NCBI GenBank assembly: GCA_900548255.1
Contig: URKH01000027.1
Location: 1 to 24,512 of the forward strand
From: an uncultured Collinsella sp.
GTDB lineage: Bacteria > Actinomycetota > Coriobacteriia > Coriobacteriales > Coriobacteriaceae
Direction of reading: 5' to 3'
Length of the DNA: 24,512 bases
The position numbers and the translations under genes were made by a program. The notes beneath the pieces are model-generated. The model had not been told where the DNA came from. It did no database searches and saw only the letters and a list, made by a program, of their open reading frames with translations. Below are positions 14,754 to 21,179 of the stretch, in pieces (the first letter of the stretch is position 1; the number at the start of each line of letters is the position of its first letter).

Positions 14754-16226
14754 TTATCGATACGTTACGCTCTGTTGGGAGTCCTTGACTACGACGTCGT
14801 GGGCTCCGCCTTCGACGATCGAGGTCGAGGAGACCAAGGTCAGGCGTGCCTTTTCCTGGAGCTCGGGGATCGAGAGGGCACCGCAGTTGCACATCGTGGA
14901 CTTAACCTTGTAGAGCGTGCTGCCCACGCCATCCTTAAGGGACCCGGCGTACGGGACGTAGGAGTCGACGCCCTCGACGAAGCTGAGCTTCGCGGCGCCG
15001 CCCAGATCGTAGCGCTGCCAGTTGCGGGCACGGTTGACGTTGACGCGCTCGGTCGGGCTCTCGTCGAAGCGAGCGAAGTAGCGGCCCAACATCATAAAGT
15101 CGGCACCCATGGCAAGGGCGAGCGTCATGTGGTAGTCGTAGACGATGCCGCCGTCGGAGCACACGGGCACGTAGACGCCGGTCTCCTCGTAGTACTCGTC
15201 GCGAGCACGGCAGACATCGATCAGCGCGGTGGCCTGGCCACGGCCGATGCCCTTGGTCTCGCGGGTGATGCAAATGGAACCGCCGCCGATACCGACCTTG
15301 ATGAAGTCGGCACCGCAGTCGGCCAGGAAGCGGAAGCCCTCGGCGTCGACGACGTTACCGGCACCGACCTTGACGTCCTCGCCGTAGTTGGCGCGAATCC
15401 ACTCGATGGTGCGCTTCTGCCACTCGCTGAAGCCCTCGGAGGAGTCGATGCACAGAACGTCGGCACCGGCCTCGATAAGCAGCGGCACGCGCTCGGCATA
15501 GTCGCGGGTGTTGATACCGGCGCCGACCATGTAGCGCTTGTCGTTATCGAGCAGCTCGTTGGGGTTGGTCTTGTGGCTGTCGTAGTCCTTGCGGAAGACG
15601 ATGCCCATAAGGTGATCATTGTCGTCGACGATAGGCAGAGCGTTGAGCTTATTGTCCCAGATGACGTCGTTGGCAACCTTGAGGCTAATGTTCTTGTCGC
15701 CCACGATGAGCTGCTCACGCGGGGTCATGAACTCGGAGACCTTCGTCTGGTGGTCATCGCGGCTAGGACGATAGTCACGGCTGGTGACGATGCCCAGGAG
15801 CTTACCCTTGGGAGTGCCGTCGTCGGTGACCGGCATGGTGGAGTGACCGGTCTTCTCCTTGAGCTCGATGACCTGCTCCATAGTCATGTCGGGGGTCAGC
15901 GTGGAATCGGACTGAACGAAACCAGCCTTGTGATCCTTGACGGCCTTGACCATAGCGGCCTCGGACTCGGCGCTCTGGGAACCGTAAATGAAGGACAGGC
16001 CACCCTCGGTAGCGAGCGCGACACCCATGTCGACGCCCGAGACGGACTGCATGATAGCGGAAACCATGGGGATGTTCAGGGTGATTGCCGGCTTCTCACC
16101 GCGCTTAAAGCGGGTCAGCGGCGTCTTAAGAGAGACGTTGTTGGGGATGCACTGCGAGGACGAGTAACCAGGGACCAGCAGATACTCCGAAAACGTGTGG
16201 GACTCACCGGGAAAGAACGTAGCCAT
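14754..16226 (-). CDS. guaB: IMP dehydrogenase
   Basis: Oxidises IMP to XMP with NAD+, the committed step of guanine nucleotide synthesis. 490 residues. The TIM-barrel catalytic loop IGGGSICITRETKGIGRGQ contains catalytic Cys319. A CBS pair occupies about 108-220, and SDGG (357-360) and the GAMLLGRYFA-like segment (MGADFMMLGRYFA) bind the nucleotide. The start is ATG with AAGGAG 4 bases upstream. It is transcribed away from the small regulator on the plus strand, and ends before a bidirectional hairpin. No guanine riboswitch is visible in its leader. The N-terminus and the C-terminal part deviate somewhat from the Escherichia coli type, but all key residues are present. Confidence 0.93.
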   Translation of the reverse strand: MATFFPGESHTFSEYLLVPGYSSSQCIPNNVSLKTPLTRFKRGEKPAITLNIPMVSAIMQSVSGVDMGVALATEGGLSFIYGSQSAESEAAMVKAVKDHKAGFVQSDSTLTPDMTMEQVIELKEKTGHSTMPVTDDGTPKGKLLGIVTSRDYRPSRDDHQTKVSEFMTPREQLIVGDKNISLKVANDVIWDNKLNALPIVDDNDHLMGIVFRKDYDSHKTNPNELLDNDKRYMVGAGINTRDYAERVPLLIEAGADVLCIDSSEGFSEWQKRTIEWIRANYGEDVKVGAGNVVDAEGFRFLADCGADFIKVGIGGGSICITRETKGIGRGQATALIDVCRARDEYYEETGVYVPVCSDGGIVYDYHMTLALAMGADFMMLGRYFARFDESPTERVNVNRARNWQRYDLGGAAKLSFVEGVDSYVPYAGSLKDGVGSTLYKVKSTMCNCGALSIPELQEKARLTLVSSTSIVEGGAHDVVVKDSQQSVTYR

Positions 16227-16276
16227 GTTTCTCCTTTTTCCATGCGACCGGTCGGCTGCAGGCCTCGTAGGACCCA

Positions 16277-16290
16277 GCCCAACCTTGGGC
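16277..16290. promoter_or_regulatory. Palindrome in the guaB leader
   Basis: GCCCAA-CC-TTGGGC is a perfect inverted repeat about 50 bases upstream of the guaB start, followed by a related GCCCAATACTGGGG. It could be an operator or an RNA hairpin. Nothing in the sequence decides between these. Confidence 0.35.
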
Positions 16291-16327
16291 GCCCAATACT
16301 GGGGAAGTATCTTAACGCACTTTGACT

Positions 16328-16335
16328 GCTACAAT
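16328..16335 (+). promoter_or_regulatory. Candidate extended -10 for the regulator gene
   Basis: GCTACAAT preceded by T gives an extended -10 (TGC-TACAAT, TACAAT at 16330-16335). There is no clear -35. It lies about 85 bases upstream of the regulator start, in the divergent region shared with guaB. Confidence 0.35.
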
Positions 16336-16419
16336 GCATGATTTAAGAAGAGCACACGAGGGTTTGACGCAGGCTTTGCGTTTGCCCAGCAAACACTTTA
16401 GCGGGGAGACGTGGAGCGT

Positions 16420-16767
16420 ATGAAGTACAAGACGACGGCAAAGTTGGTCATTCAAGCGTGCGACAAGGATCTGCCGGGCGTCTTCGGCCACGGCTGTGTC
16501 TTGCTGCTGCAGGGTATCGCCCGCGAGCACTCGCTCAACCGCGCCGCCAAGAGCATGGGCATGGCCTATTCCAAAGCGTGGCGTATTGTAAACGAGGCCG
16601 AAGGACAGCTGGACTGCAAGCTCATCGAGCGCGACGGCGCCCGCGGATCCACGCTCACGCCTGCCGGCGAGCGCGCCATAGCGGTCTACGAGGAGCTGCA
16701 GGCCGACATCAACCAGGTCATCGCCACTAAAGCCGACGCCCTCATCGCCAGCATCAATGCAGAGTAG
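16420..16767 (+). CDS. Winged helix-turn-helix regulator, ModE/LysR N-terminal type
   Basis: Stand-alone DNA-binding domain of about 115 residues. Its pattern is that of the ModE N-terminal domain: GHGCVLLLQGIAREHSLNRAAKSMGMAYSKAWRIVNEAEGQLDCKLIERDG, then the wing (STLTPAGERAI) and a dimerisation helix. There is no molybdate-binding TOBE/MOP domain, so a ligand cannot be assigned. The start is either the ATG at 16420 or the GTG at 16411; GGGGAG at 16403-16408 is too close to the GTG, which favours the ATG. It is the only clear plus-strand gene in the window and is divergent from guaB. Its target is unknown. Confidence 0.85.
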   Translation: MKYKTTAKLVIQACDKDLPGVFGHGCVLLLQGIAREHSLNRAAKSMGMAYSKAWRIVNEAEGQLDCKLIERDGARGSTLTPAGERAIAVYEELQADINQVIATKADALIASINAE

Positions 16768-16822
16768 TCCTTTTGGGACTGAATTGTTGTCCACCGTGCC
16801 CTCGGATTGAGGCTCGTGCCAC

Positions 16823-16971
16823 AAAACGGGCCCATCTACTACGTTTAGCTGAATACCCTCGACCATACCGGACATTATGAAAATAAAACCGCTGGTAGAC
16901 AGCTTGGCAATTTTCGAAATAGGCGGGTATGGTCGACCCCTATGGCTTAAACGTAGTAAATAGGCCGTTTT
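16823..16971. repeat. 149-bp nested inverted-repeat element
   Basis: The outer arms run 16823-16847 and 948-971 of the same kilobase (AAAACGG.../...CCGTTTT) and include an 11-bp perfect block, 16837-16847 with 16948-16958. Further in, 16860-16869 pairs with 16926-16935 (10 bp perfect), then 16879-16884 with 16910-16915, then 16891-16894 with 16900-16903. The element fills the gap between two convergent genes. It could be a MITE-like repeat, a structured RNA, or a bidirectional terminator. Confidence 0.75.
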
Positions 16972-16992
16972 CGTGACACACACCCCGATTAG

Positions 16993-17985
16993 TTACTTTC
17001 GGAGCGCGTTGTCCAGGGTGGACGCTACAACCAGGGGGTCGTCGGTACCGGCGAAGAGGCGAATGGTGCTCCCCTGCTTGCCGCGCGGAGCAGAGAGTCG
17101 CGTCGTTGCGCCGCCGGCGGGCGATGTGCGAAACTCCCCCGGCAAAGCATCGAACAAATCGCCCGCACTGCGCTCGATAAGGTCAAACTCAACTGCCGGA
17201 CCAAAGCCGTGCTCGAGGATTCCAGTTGCAACCGCATGGTCGGGATGCGAGCTCAGTCCAGGATAGCGCACGGCGTGCACCATCTCATTGGCAGCCAAGT
17301 ACTCGGCCAGCGCACGTGCGCGGTCGAAATGTGCCTGCATGCGGGCATCGAGCGAGTCCAGCCCGCACTCCAGCACACCGGCCTCATCAGCAGGCAAATC
17401 AAGTTTGACCAAGCCACAGCCCTTAAGCAGAGCATGCGCGCACTCGGCAGCGGCATCCACGCGATGGCGCTTGAGCTGCGAGCGCGCGACCGATACGGCA
17501 ACCAACTTGTGCGGAGCATCGCCCGCGCATACGCGATCAAGTGCCTCGAGCGACAGCACGGCACCCAAGCGCCGCGGATCGCACCCAAAGACACCAGCCA
17601 CGGTGTTATCCACCACGAGCAGCGCATGAGCCTCACGCGCGGCGCGTCCTAGCGCGCGCAGATCGGGCACGCGCAATCCAAACCCGCCAATAGAGTTGAC
17701 GAACCACCACAGGTGCGGTCCCTCGGCATCAAACGAAGCATCAAAGCCCTCGGACGCGGCATTAAACGCCGCAACCGACGGCTCCCCCACCATAGCCACG
17801 CCGCATCCATCAAAGCTGCGCGCAAACGCATCGGCAAAGTCATCGGCAAACGCAACCAGGCGATCGCCGGAACGTACAATCCCCAACAGAGACAGCGCCG
17901 CCGGCACATGCGAGGCCGCAACCAATCGCGCCTCACGCGCGCCGGCCCTCAAAGCCCAAGCCTCTTCTAGCTGCTGTACGTCCAC
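16993..17985 (-). CDS. Cys/Met metabolism PLP-fold protein, probably catalytically inactive
   Basis: About 330 residues related to cystathionine gamma-synthase/methionine gamma-lyase enzymes (fold type I). Visible family landmarks: VDNTVAG (125-131, the usual VDNT with the PLP-ring Asp), RYPGLSSHPDHAVA (about 240), and the C-terminal IRLFAGTDDP. At the site of the family S-x-T-K lysine that binds PLP, the sequence reads S-V-A-R (165-168), so the Schiff-base lysine appears to be replaced by Arg. The N-terminal YxRxxNPT-type region is also missing. The GTG at 17985 follows AAGGGA by 9 bases; an ATG at 18003 is possible but lies against a terminator stem. A substrate cannot be named. Confidence 0.75.
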   Translation of the reverse strand: MDVQQLEEAWALRAGAREARLVAASHVPAALSLLGIVRSGDRLVAFADDFADAFARSFDGCGVAMVGEPSVAAFNAASEGFDASFDAEGPHLWWFVNSIGGFGLRVPDLRALGRAAREAHALLVVDNTVAGVFGCDPRRLGAVLSLEALDRVCAGDAPHKLVAVSVARSQLKRHRVDAAAECAHALLKGCGLVKLDLPADEAGVLECGLDSLDARMQAHFDRARALAEYLAANEMVHAVRYPGLSSHPDHAVATGILEHGFGPAVEFDLIERSAGDLFDALPGEFRTSPAGGATTRLSAPRGKQGSTIRLFAGTDDPLVVASTLDNALRK

Positions 17986-18007
17986 GCGGCACCGTCCCTT
18001 CATAAGC

Positions 18008-18043
18008 AAAAACCCACGATGCGGGTGTTCCCCGCATCGTGGG
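18008..18043 (-). terminator. Strong hairpin terminator directly upstream of the PLP-fold gene
   Basis: Perfect 13-bp stem 18013-18025 with 18031-18043 (CCCACGATGCGGG/CCCGCATCGTGGG, loop 5), followed on the minus strand by TTTTT (18012-18008). It lies 38 bases after the end of the broken SDR gene and 22 bases before the GTG start of the PLP-fold gene. It either terminates the former or attenuates the latter. Confidence 0.85.
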
Positions 18044-18053
18044 CAACGGCTGC

Positions 18054-18059
18054 AGTATA
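18054..18059 (-). promoter_or_regulatory. Candidate -10 element (TATACT)
   Basis: TATACT on the minus strand, 10 bases upstream of the hairpin at 18013-18043. The -35 position is weak (GCGTTT at 17 bp). If used, transcription would begin almost at the foot of that hairpin. Confidence 0.3.
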
Positions 18060-18081
18060 GCGCCGTTGGGCGACGAAACGC

Positions 18082-18818
18082 CTAGATGCTGAGCGTGTGA
18101 TAGGTCACGCTCGCACCCGGAGCGTCAACGATCACGCCATAGGCCTCGGGTGGCCAAAAGCGTCTGCAACGTCGAGCATCTCAAAGTTGGCATCCCAGCA
18201 GTCAAAGATACGATGCACCAACACCGCGAGTTCCTCGGCACACAGCAGGGGAAACGGCGCATCTGCCGCACCCTGAAGCGCGACCGACCCGCCCGAGCAT
18301 GCGTCGAATAGCGGCACCAAAAATGGGTCGGTTAATGCCGGCGATGCGGTATACAGATACGGCACGCGCAGGACTTTGGCTTGGATGCCGTCGCGCGATG
18401 CATAGTAACGGCACAGGTCGTTGGCAGCGCGGGCGATAATGCCCTTGCCCGTCTGGGCGCCACTGGCGGCCGTGGCGTCGTCGTCACATCCGCCAGTGGT
18501 GCCCTCTGCACCCGCGGGCCCCGCAATAAACAGCAGCTGCACATTGCGTCCCATACAGGCACGAAACACCGAGCGCAGCAGCCCAATGTCGCCAAAAGTC
18601 ACGGTATGCGGGGTGAGGTAGGTAGAAAGGTAGACCACGCGCTCAAACTCGTAGGCCTGGTCCAGGTGCTGGAGGAGCTCTTTCCACGAAGCATGGTACG
18701 ACGACTCATCGCGGCGCGCGTCCTGCGCGGCTACGACCTACACATGGTCGCCGGGGAACGCCTTGGAGCAAAAGCCATCGTCAACATATGCGGTGTTGCC
18801 AACAGCCAGCACTTCCAC
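18082..18818 (-). pseudogene. Broken short SDR/NAD-epimerase-like gene
   Basis: From a GTG at 18818 with GGAGGGG upstream, the frame reads MEVLAVGNTAYVDDGF and stops at a TAG (18740-18738) after 26 codons. The same frame then continues (ERVVYLSTYLTPHT...LLFIAGPAG...RVPYLY) to 18132. Near 18148-18150 one base appears to be missing: the +1 frame continues as HP-EAYGVIVDAPGASVTYHTL to a TAG at 18082. With both lesions repaired, a protein of about 244 residues results, resembling extended SDR epimerases but without a clear glycine-rich GxxGxxG loop. Two lesions in one gene favour a real pseudogene over sequencing error. Confidence 0.7.
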
Positions 18819-18973
18819 GGCGTTCCCCCTCCCCAAAAAACTACTTTTGCCATAGTCAAACATGCGTATTGTACGCTGTAAAAGCGAGCCAAGGCGCCTT
18901 TAAGGCTGTTTTAAGAACTTTTTAGAGGATGTGAGAGTGGCAACTCATTCGACTTAGATTCATCGAGGAAATG

Positions 18974-19426
18974 CTATTCACCCTGAAAAGGCACATCGCA
19001 ATCTGCTGACAGCTCTGCAGGGAGAATGGCAGGCAATGTAAGCGCTCCCATGGGTGAAAGTCCAGTAACAACCATCAGATAGCTCTTTGCGTGGGCATAT
19101 GCCATCGAAATGGCATTTGAAAGAAGATAGTGACGCGCCTCGTCATCGGAGGAACTCTTTGGTATTTGCGCTGAAACCGAGATGGATACTGTAACGCCAG
19201 CGTGCATCTTCTCCTGTGCATCACCATCCCTGTCAACGAGACTGCCGGATACGCACATCTTTAAACTTGCATGCGCACCGTTGTCGTTTTTCCAAAGGTG
19301 AACATCCTGATAGCTGACGTCAACTTTTAAATCCATGTTATCCGAGGGCGAGTCCTCGATATGGAAATCGGAGTCAACGACGAATAAATTCACGACTTGA
19401 ATCGGAGCAATAAAATCCCCACTCAT
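18974..19426 (-). CDS. SecB-like chaperone of a toxin-antitoxin-chaperone system
   Basis: 150 residues. The C-terminal helix and loop, YAHAKSYLMVVTGLSPMGALTLPAI (110-134), match the pattern of SecB (PYAREC...G...L.L.P). The N-terminal part alternates beta-strand-like segments (VNLFVVDSDFHIED; DLKVDVSYQDVHLW; GVTVSISVSAQIP), as in the SecB fold. In TAC systems such a chaperone folds and protects the antitoxin. The start overlaps the antitoxin stop by 4 bp (ATGA), and GGAGGT lies 8 bases upstream. It is third in the operon after toxin and antitoxin, the order seen in Mycobacterium tuberculosis Rv1955-Rv1957. The identification rests on pattern and context. Confidence 0.72.
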   Translation of the reverse strand: MSGDFIAPIQVVNLFVVDSDFHIEDSPSDNMDLKVDVSYQDVHLWKNDNGAHASLKMCVSGSLVDRDGDAQEKMHAGVTVSISVSAQIPKSSSDDEARHYLLSNAISMAYAHAKSYLMVVTGLSPMGALTLPAILPAELSADCDVPFQGE

Positions 19427-19812
19427 GCTGCCAAACCTCCGGAAATCATCTCAAGATTCACATGCGAGGACGGACGCTCGTTCCTAAAAGACCATTGCTT
19501 GCGCAGGGATTCATTGGATGAGAGAAACGGTAGCTCTTTAGAATAGCTAACGGTGACCTTAGGAACAATATTGATACCCAAAGCAAGCTCGAACCTGGCG
19601 ATCGTCTTCAGCGTCATATTGGGCTGAGAATTCAACAGCTTCGAAAGCGACTGAAGGCTCATGCCCATACGCTTTGCCAAATCGCTTTTGCTTAAACCCA
19701 GATGCTTCATCTCGCGATGAACAATAAACTCGATATCTAGCGCGTGTTCATAAGCGCGTGTTTCGCTAGTTTCTGTCTCGGCGTAAAAATCAGATAAATC
19801 TACTTTATTCAT
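19423..19812 (-). CDS. HigA-like antitoxin with HTH and C-terminal extension
   Basis: 129 residues from the ATG at 19812 (GGAG 6 bases upstream); a TTG at 19836 is in frame but lacks a ribosome binding site. A Cro/C1-type (XRE) helix-turn-helix occupies about 38-80 (LSKSDLAKRMGMSLQSLSKLLN). After the HTH there is a 45-residue tail (84-129) with hydrophobic and aromatic residues (PFLSSN, RKQWSFRN, W107). In TAC antitoxins a tail like this is the chaperone-addiction region that the SecB-like partner binds. The gene begins 33 bp after the toxin stop and overlaps the chaperone gene by 4 bp. It probably represses the operon through the palindrome at 20277-20310. Confidence 0.85.
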   Translation of the reverse strand: MNKVDLSDFYAETETSETRAYEHALDIEFIVHREMKHLGLSKSDLAKRMGMSLQSLSKLLNSQPNMTLKTIARFELALGINIVPKVTVSYSKELPFLSSNESLRKQWSFRNERPSSHVNLEMISGGLAA

Positions 19813-19845
19813 TGTGTTCTCCGTTTCGAAAGCCAAGTATAAAAG

Positions 19846-20259
19846 TCAACGCTCAGATTCCAGAAGTTGACGTGCTATTACGGCTAATCGCTTGGCCCGC
19901 TCGATTTCTTTACTGATATTTCCTGATCCCTGATGTCCTTTAAACCAAAACAATAGAACAATTTTGTCTACGCCCTGACATATGGCATAAATCATCTCTC
20001 GATTTGCCCCGTCAAACCCTTTTAGTTCATAGAGGCCGATCTTAGAATCAATACATCGTAGCTTTGAGGTCCCATTCGCAACCTTTAACCCATAATCATA
20101 GATTTTTGAAATCTGATCGATCATTTTACGGGCGGCAAGCTTCTTTTTAGGGTCTGTCAACATTTTCTGGAATTGAGAGTTGGCGGGAGAAGTCGTCAGC
20201 TCCCAAAACGGGCGGCCCTTGGGGTCTCTATATTCGACAAGTTCATATCCTTCTGCCAA
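19846..20259 (-). CDS. HigB/RelE-family toxin (phage Gp49-like)
   Basis: 137 residues. The core LRCIDSKIGLYELKGFDGANREMIYAICQGVDKIVLLFWFKG, followed by a C-terminal helix with EIERAKRLAVIARQLLE, fits the HigB/Gp49-like branch of RelE mRNA interferases, which cleave mRNA on the ribosome. The start is TTG, with a strong GGAGGT 5 bases upstream (20270-20265). It is the first gene of the operon, upstream of its antitoxin; this toxin-first order is typical of higBA. The 34-bp palindrome lies 17 bases upstream of the start. Confidence 0.82.
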   Translation of the reverse strand: MAEGYELVEYRDPKGRPFWELTTSPANSQFQKMLTDPKKKLAARKMIDQISKIYDYGLKVANGTSKLRCIDSKIGLYELKGFDGANREMIYAICQGVDKIVLLFWFKGHQGSGNISKEIERAKRLAVIARQLLESER

Positions 20260-20276
20260 AGGCCACCTCCCATTTC

Positions 20277-20310
20277 TAGTTACACTTAACTTATAAGTTA
20301 AGTGTAACTA
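20277..20310. promoter_or_regulatory. 34-bp perfect palindrome, likely operator of the TAC operon
   Basis: Both halves read TAGTTACACTTAACTTA, giving a perfect two-fold palindrome with TTATAA at the centre. It lies between the toxin ribosome binding site (20270-20265) and an AT-rich region, where the promoter must be. HigA-type antitoxins bind such sites to repress their own operon; binding here is inferred. Confidence 0.8.
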
Positions 20311-20389
20311 TTTAAATACAAATAACAAGGCATAAGCTAGATTCCGCAGCACCAAATCGATAAACAATCCAACCAAGTGGCGCTCAATC

Positions 20390-20514
20390 CGGAAGTATGC
20401 GGCAAATTCTAGACATGCCGATCACACTGGATAGCGGCAACGCTTTTACCTGCGGTTTCTTTTCATGAAAAGGGCGGTGTGCTCGAGAGTTCCGAAATTT
20501 GCCACATACTTCCG
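20390..20514. repeat. 125-bp element bounded by 19-bp inverted repeats
   Basis: 20390-20408 and 20496-20514 are inverted copies matching at 18 of 19 positions (CGGAAGTATGyGGCAAATT). Between them lies a perfect 14-bp palindrome CTTTTCATGAAAAG (20459-20472). No reading frame of interest is inside. It resembles a small non-autonomous repeat or a structured RNA. Confidence 0.65.
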
Positions 20515-20725
20515 ACGGACGATTCCGGAAGTGCGGGGAAAATCCGAGATCGGTAGACCAGGCCCCTGTTTTAGGCTTCCGAGACGTGCGGTTTTGTTGC
20601 CGAAAATCCGTTTGTGCTCGGAGGTTTCCGGTTTTCCCCTCTCTTCCGAAAATAGCGATAAAAAAACCCACTGTCCCAAAGCGAAAACGTGACAAATGCC
20701 CCTCGGAAAACAGCCCCTTAAACGC

Positions 20726-20747
20726 AAAAACCGCCTTTCGGCGGTTT
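20726..20747 (-). terminator. Orphan intrinsic terminator
   Basis: Stem 20728-20735 with 20740-20747 (AAACCGCC/GGCGGTTT, loop 4) is followed on the minus strand by TTTTT (20730-20726). There is no recognisable gene on the minus strand for about 1 kb upstream. Confidence 0.6.
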
Positions 20748-20964
20748 CCACGGACCAAGCCGGACGTACCGTCGCAAGGCCTCATCACAGTAGGAACATT
20801 AAGGAAAAACCCAATCTCAGTCAATCCTTTACCGGCAAGCCGCAGCGAATTAAGGCAGAGCAGCAATGCGTCAGTAAAGTTACATGTGAGCAGAAAAACA
20901 CCCGCAACTACGTCTTTCCCCAACCGAGATGTAAGTTTTGACAGGCCAAATCTTACATCCGAAC

Positions 20965-20993
20965 AAAAAGAGGGCCGACGCATCAACCCTCTT
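20965..20993 (-). terminator. Orphan intrinsic terminator
   Basis: Stem 20968-20974 with 20987-20993 (AAGAGGG/CCCTCTT, loop 12) is followed on the minus strand by more T residues (20969-20965). No gene is recognised upstream of it on the minus strand. Confidence 0.5.
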
Positions 20994-21145
20994 CAGGTGT
21001 CGCCCGAAGGCTTACACCGCAATTGCCTATATTCTAGTCGATAGCCTTTGTTTGTCTATGGGTCCAACAGCCATCAGGACGTCATTAACGTTTTTACGTC
21101 CGCCAGCCTCAGCGCAATATAGTTTCTCATCATGAGCGCAATGAA

Positions 21146-21179
21146 GAGAGGCGGCCATCCAGAAGAACAGCCGCCTCTC
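21146..21179. terminator. Hairpin, 10-bp perfect stem
   Basis: GAGAGGCGGC (21146-21155) pairs with GCCGCCTCTC (21170-21179) around a 14-nt loop. There is no strong T tract on either side, so the terminator call is weak. Confidence 0.4.

Larger units (their letters stand above)
20311..21145. other. Gene-poor, hairpin-rich accessory spacer
   Basis: No convincing gene. Overlapping open frames on both strands (about 20384-20986 minus, 20499-21044 plus) show no recognisable domain, have repetitive Arg/Lys/Pro composition, and run through inverted repeats and terminators. The stretch holds a 125-bp inverted-repeat element (20390-20514), recurring CCGGAAGT/TTCCG motifs to about 20650, terminator hairpins at 20726-20747 and 20968-20993, and a perfect 8-bp hairpin pairing 20928-20935 with 20952-20959. 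Confidence 0.6.

Noticed and set aside
14718..16325. 535-codon plus-strand open frame antisense to guaB
   Set aside because: Same shadow effect, and IMP dehydrogenase catalytic and CBS motifs are read on the minus strand.
16312..16983. 223-codon minus-strand frame opposite the regulator gene
   Set aside because: It overlaps the winged-helix gene and the inverted-repeat element, and shows no domain.
18900..18970. Possible tRNA-like 3' end or attachment site at the start of the accessory region
   Set aside because: The fragment does not fold into a tRNA acceptor/T-arm, no integrase is present, and no matching direct repeat was found in the window.
20384..21044. Overlapping 200- and 181-codon frames on opposite strands
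   Set aside because: They run through inverted repeats and terminators, have odd Arg/Pro/Lys-rich composition, and have no ribosome binding sites or recognisable domains.
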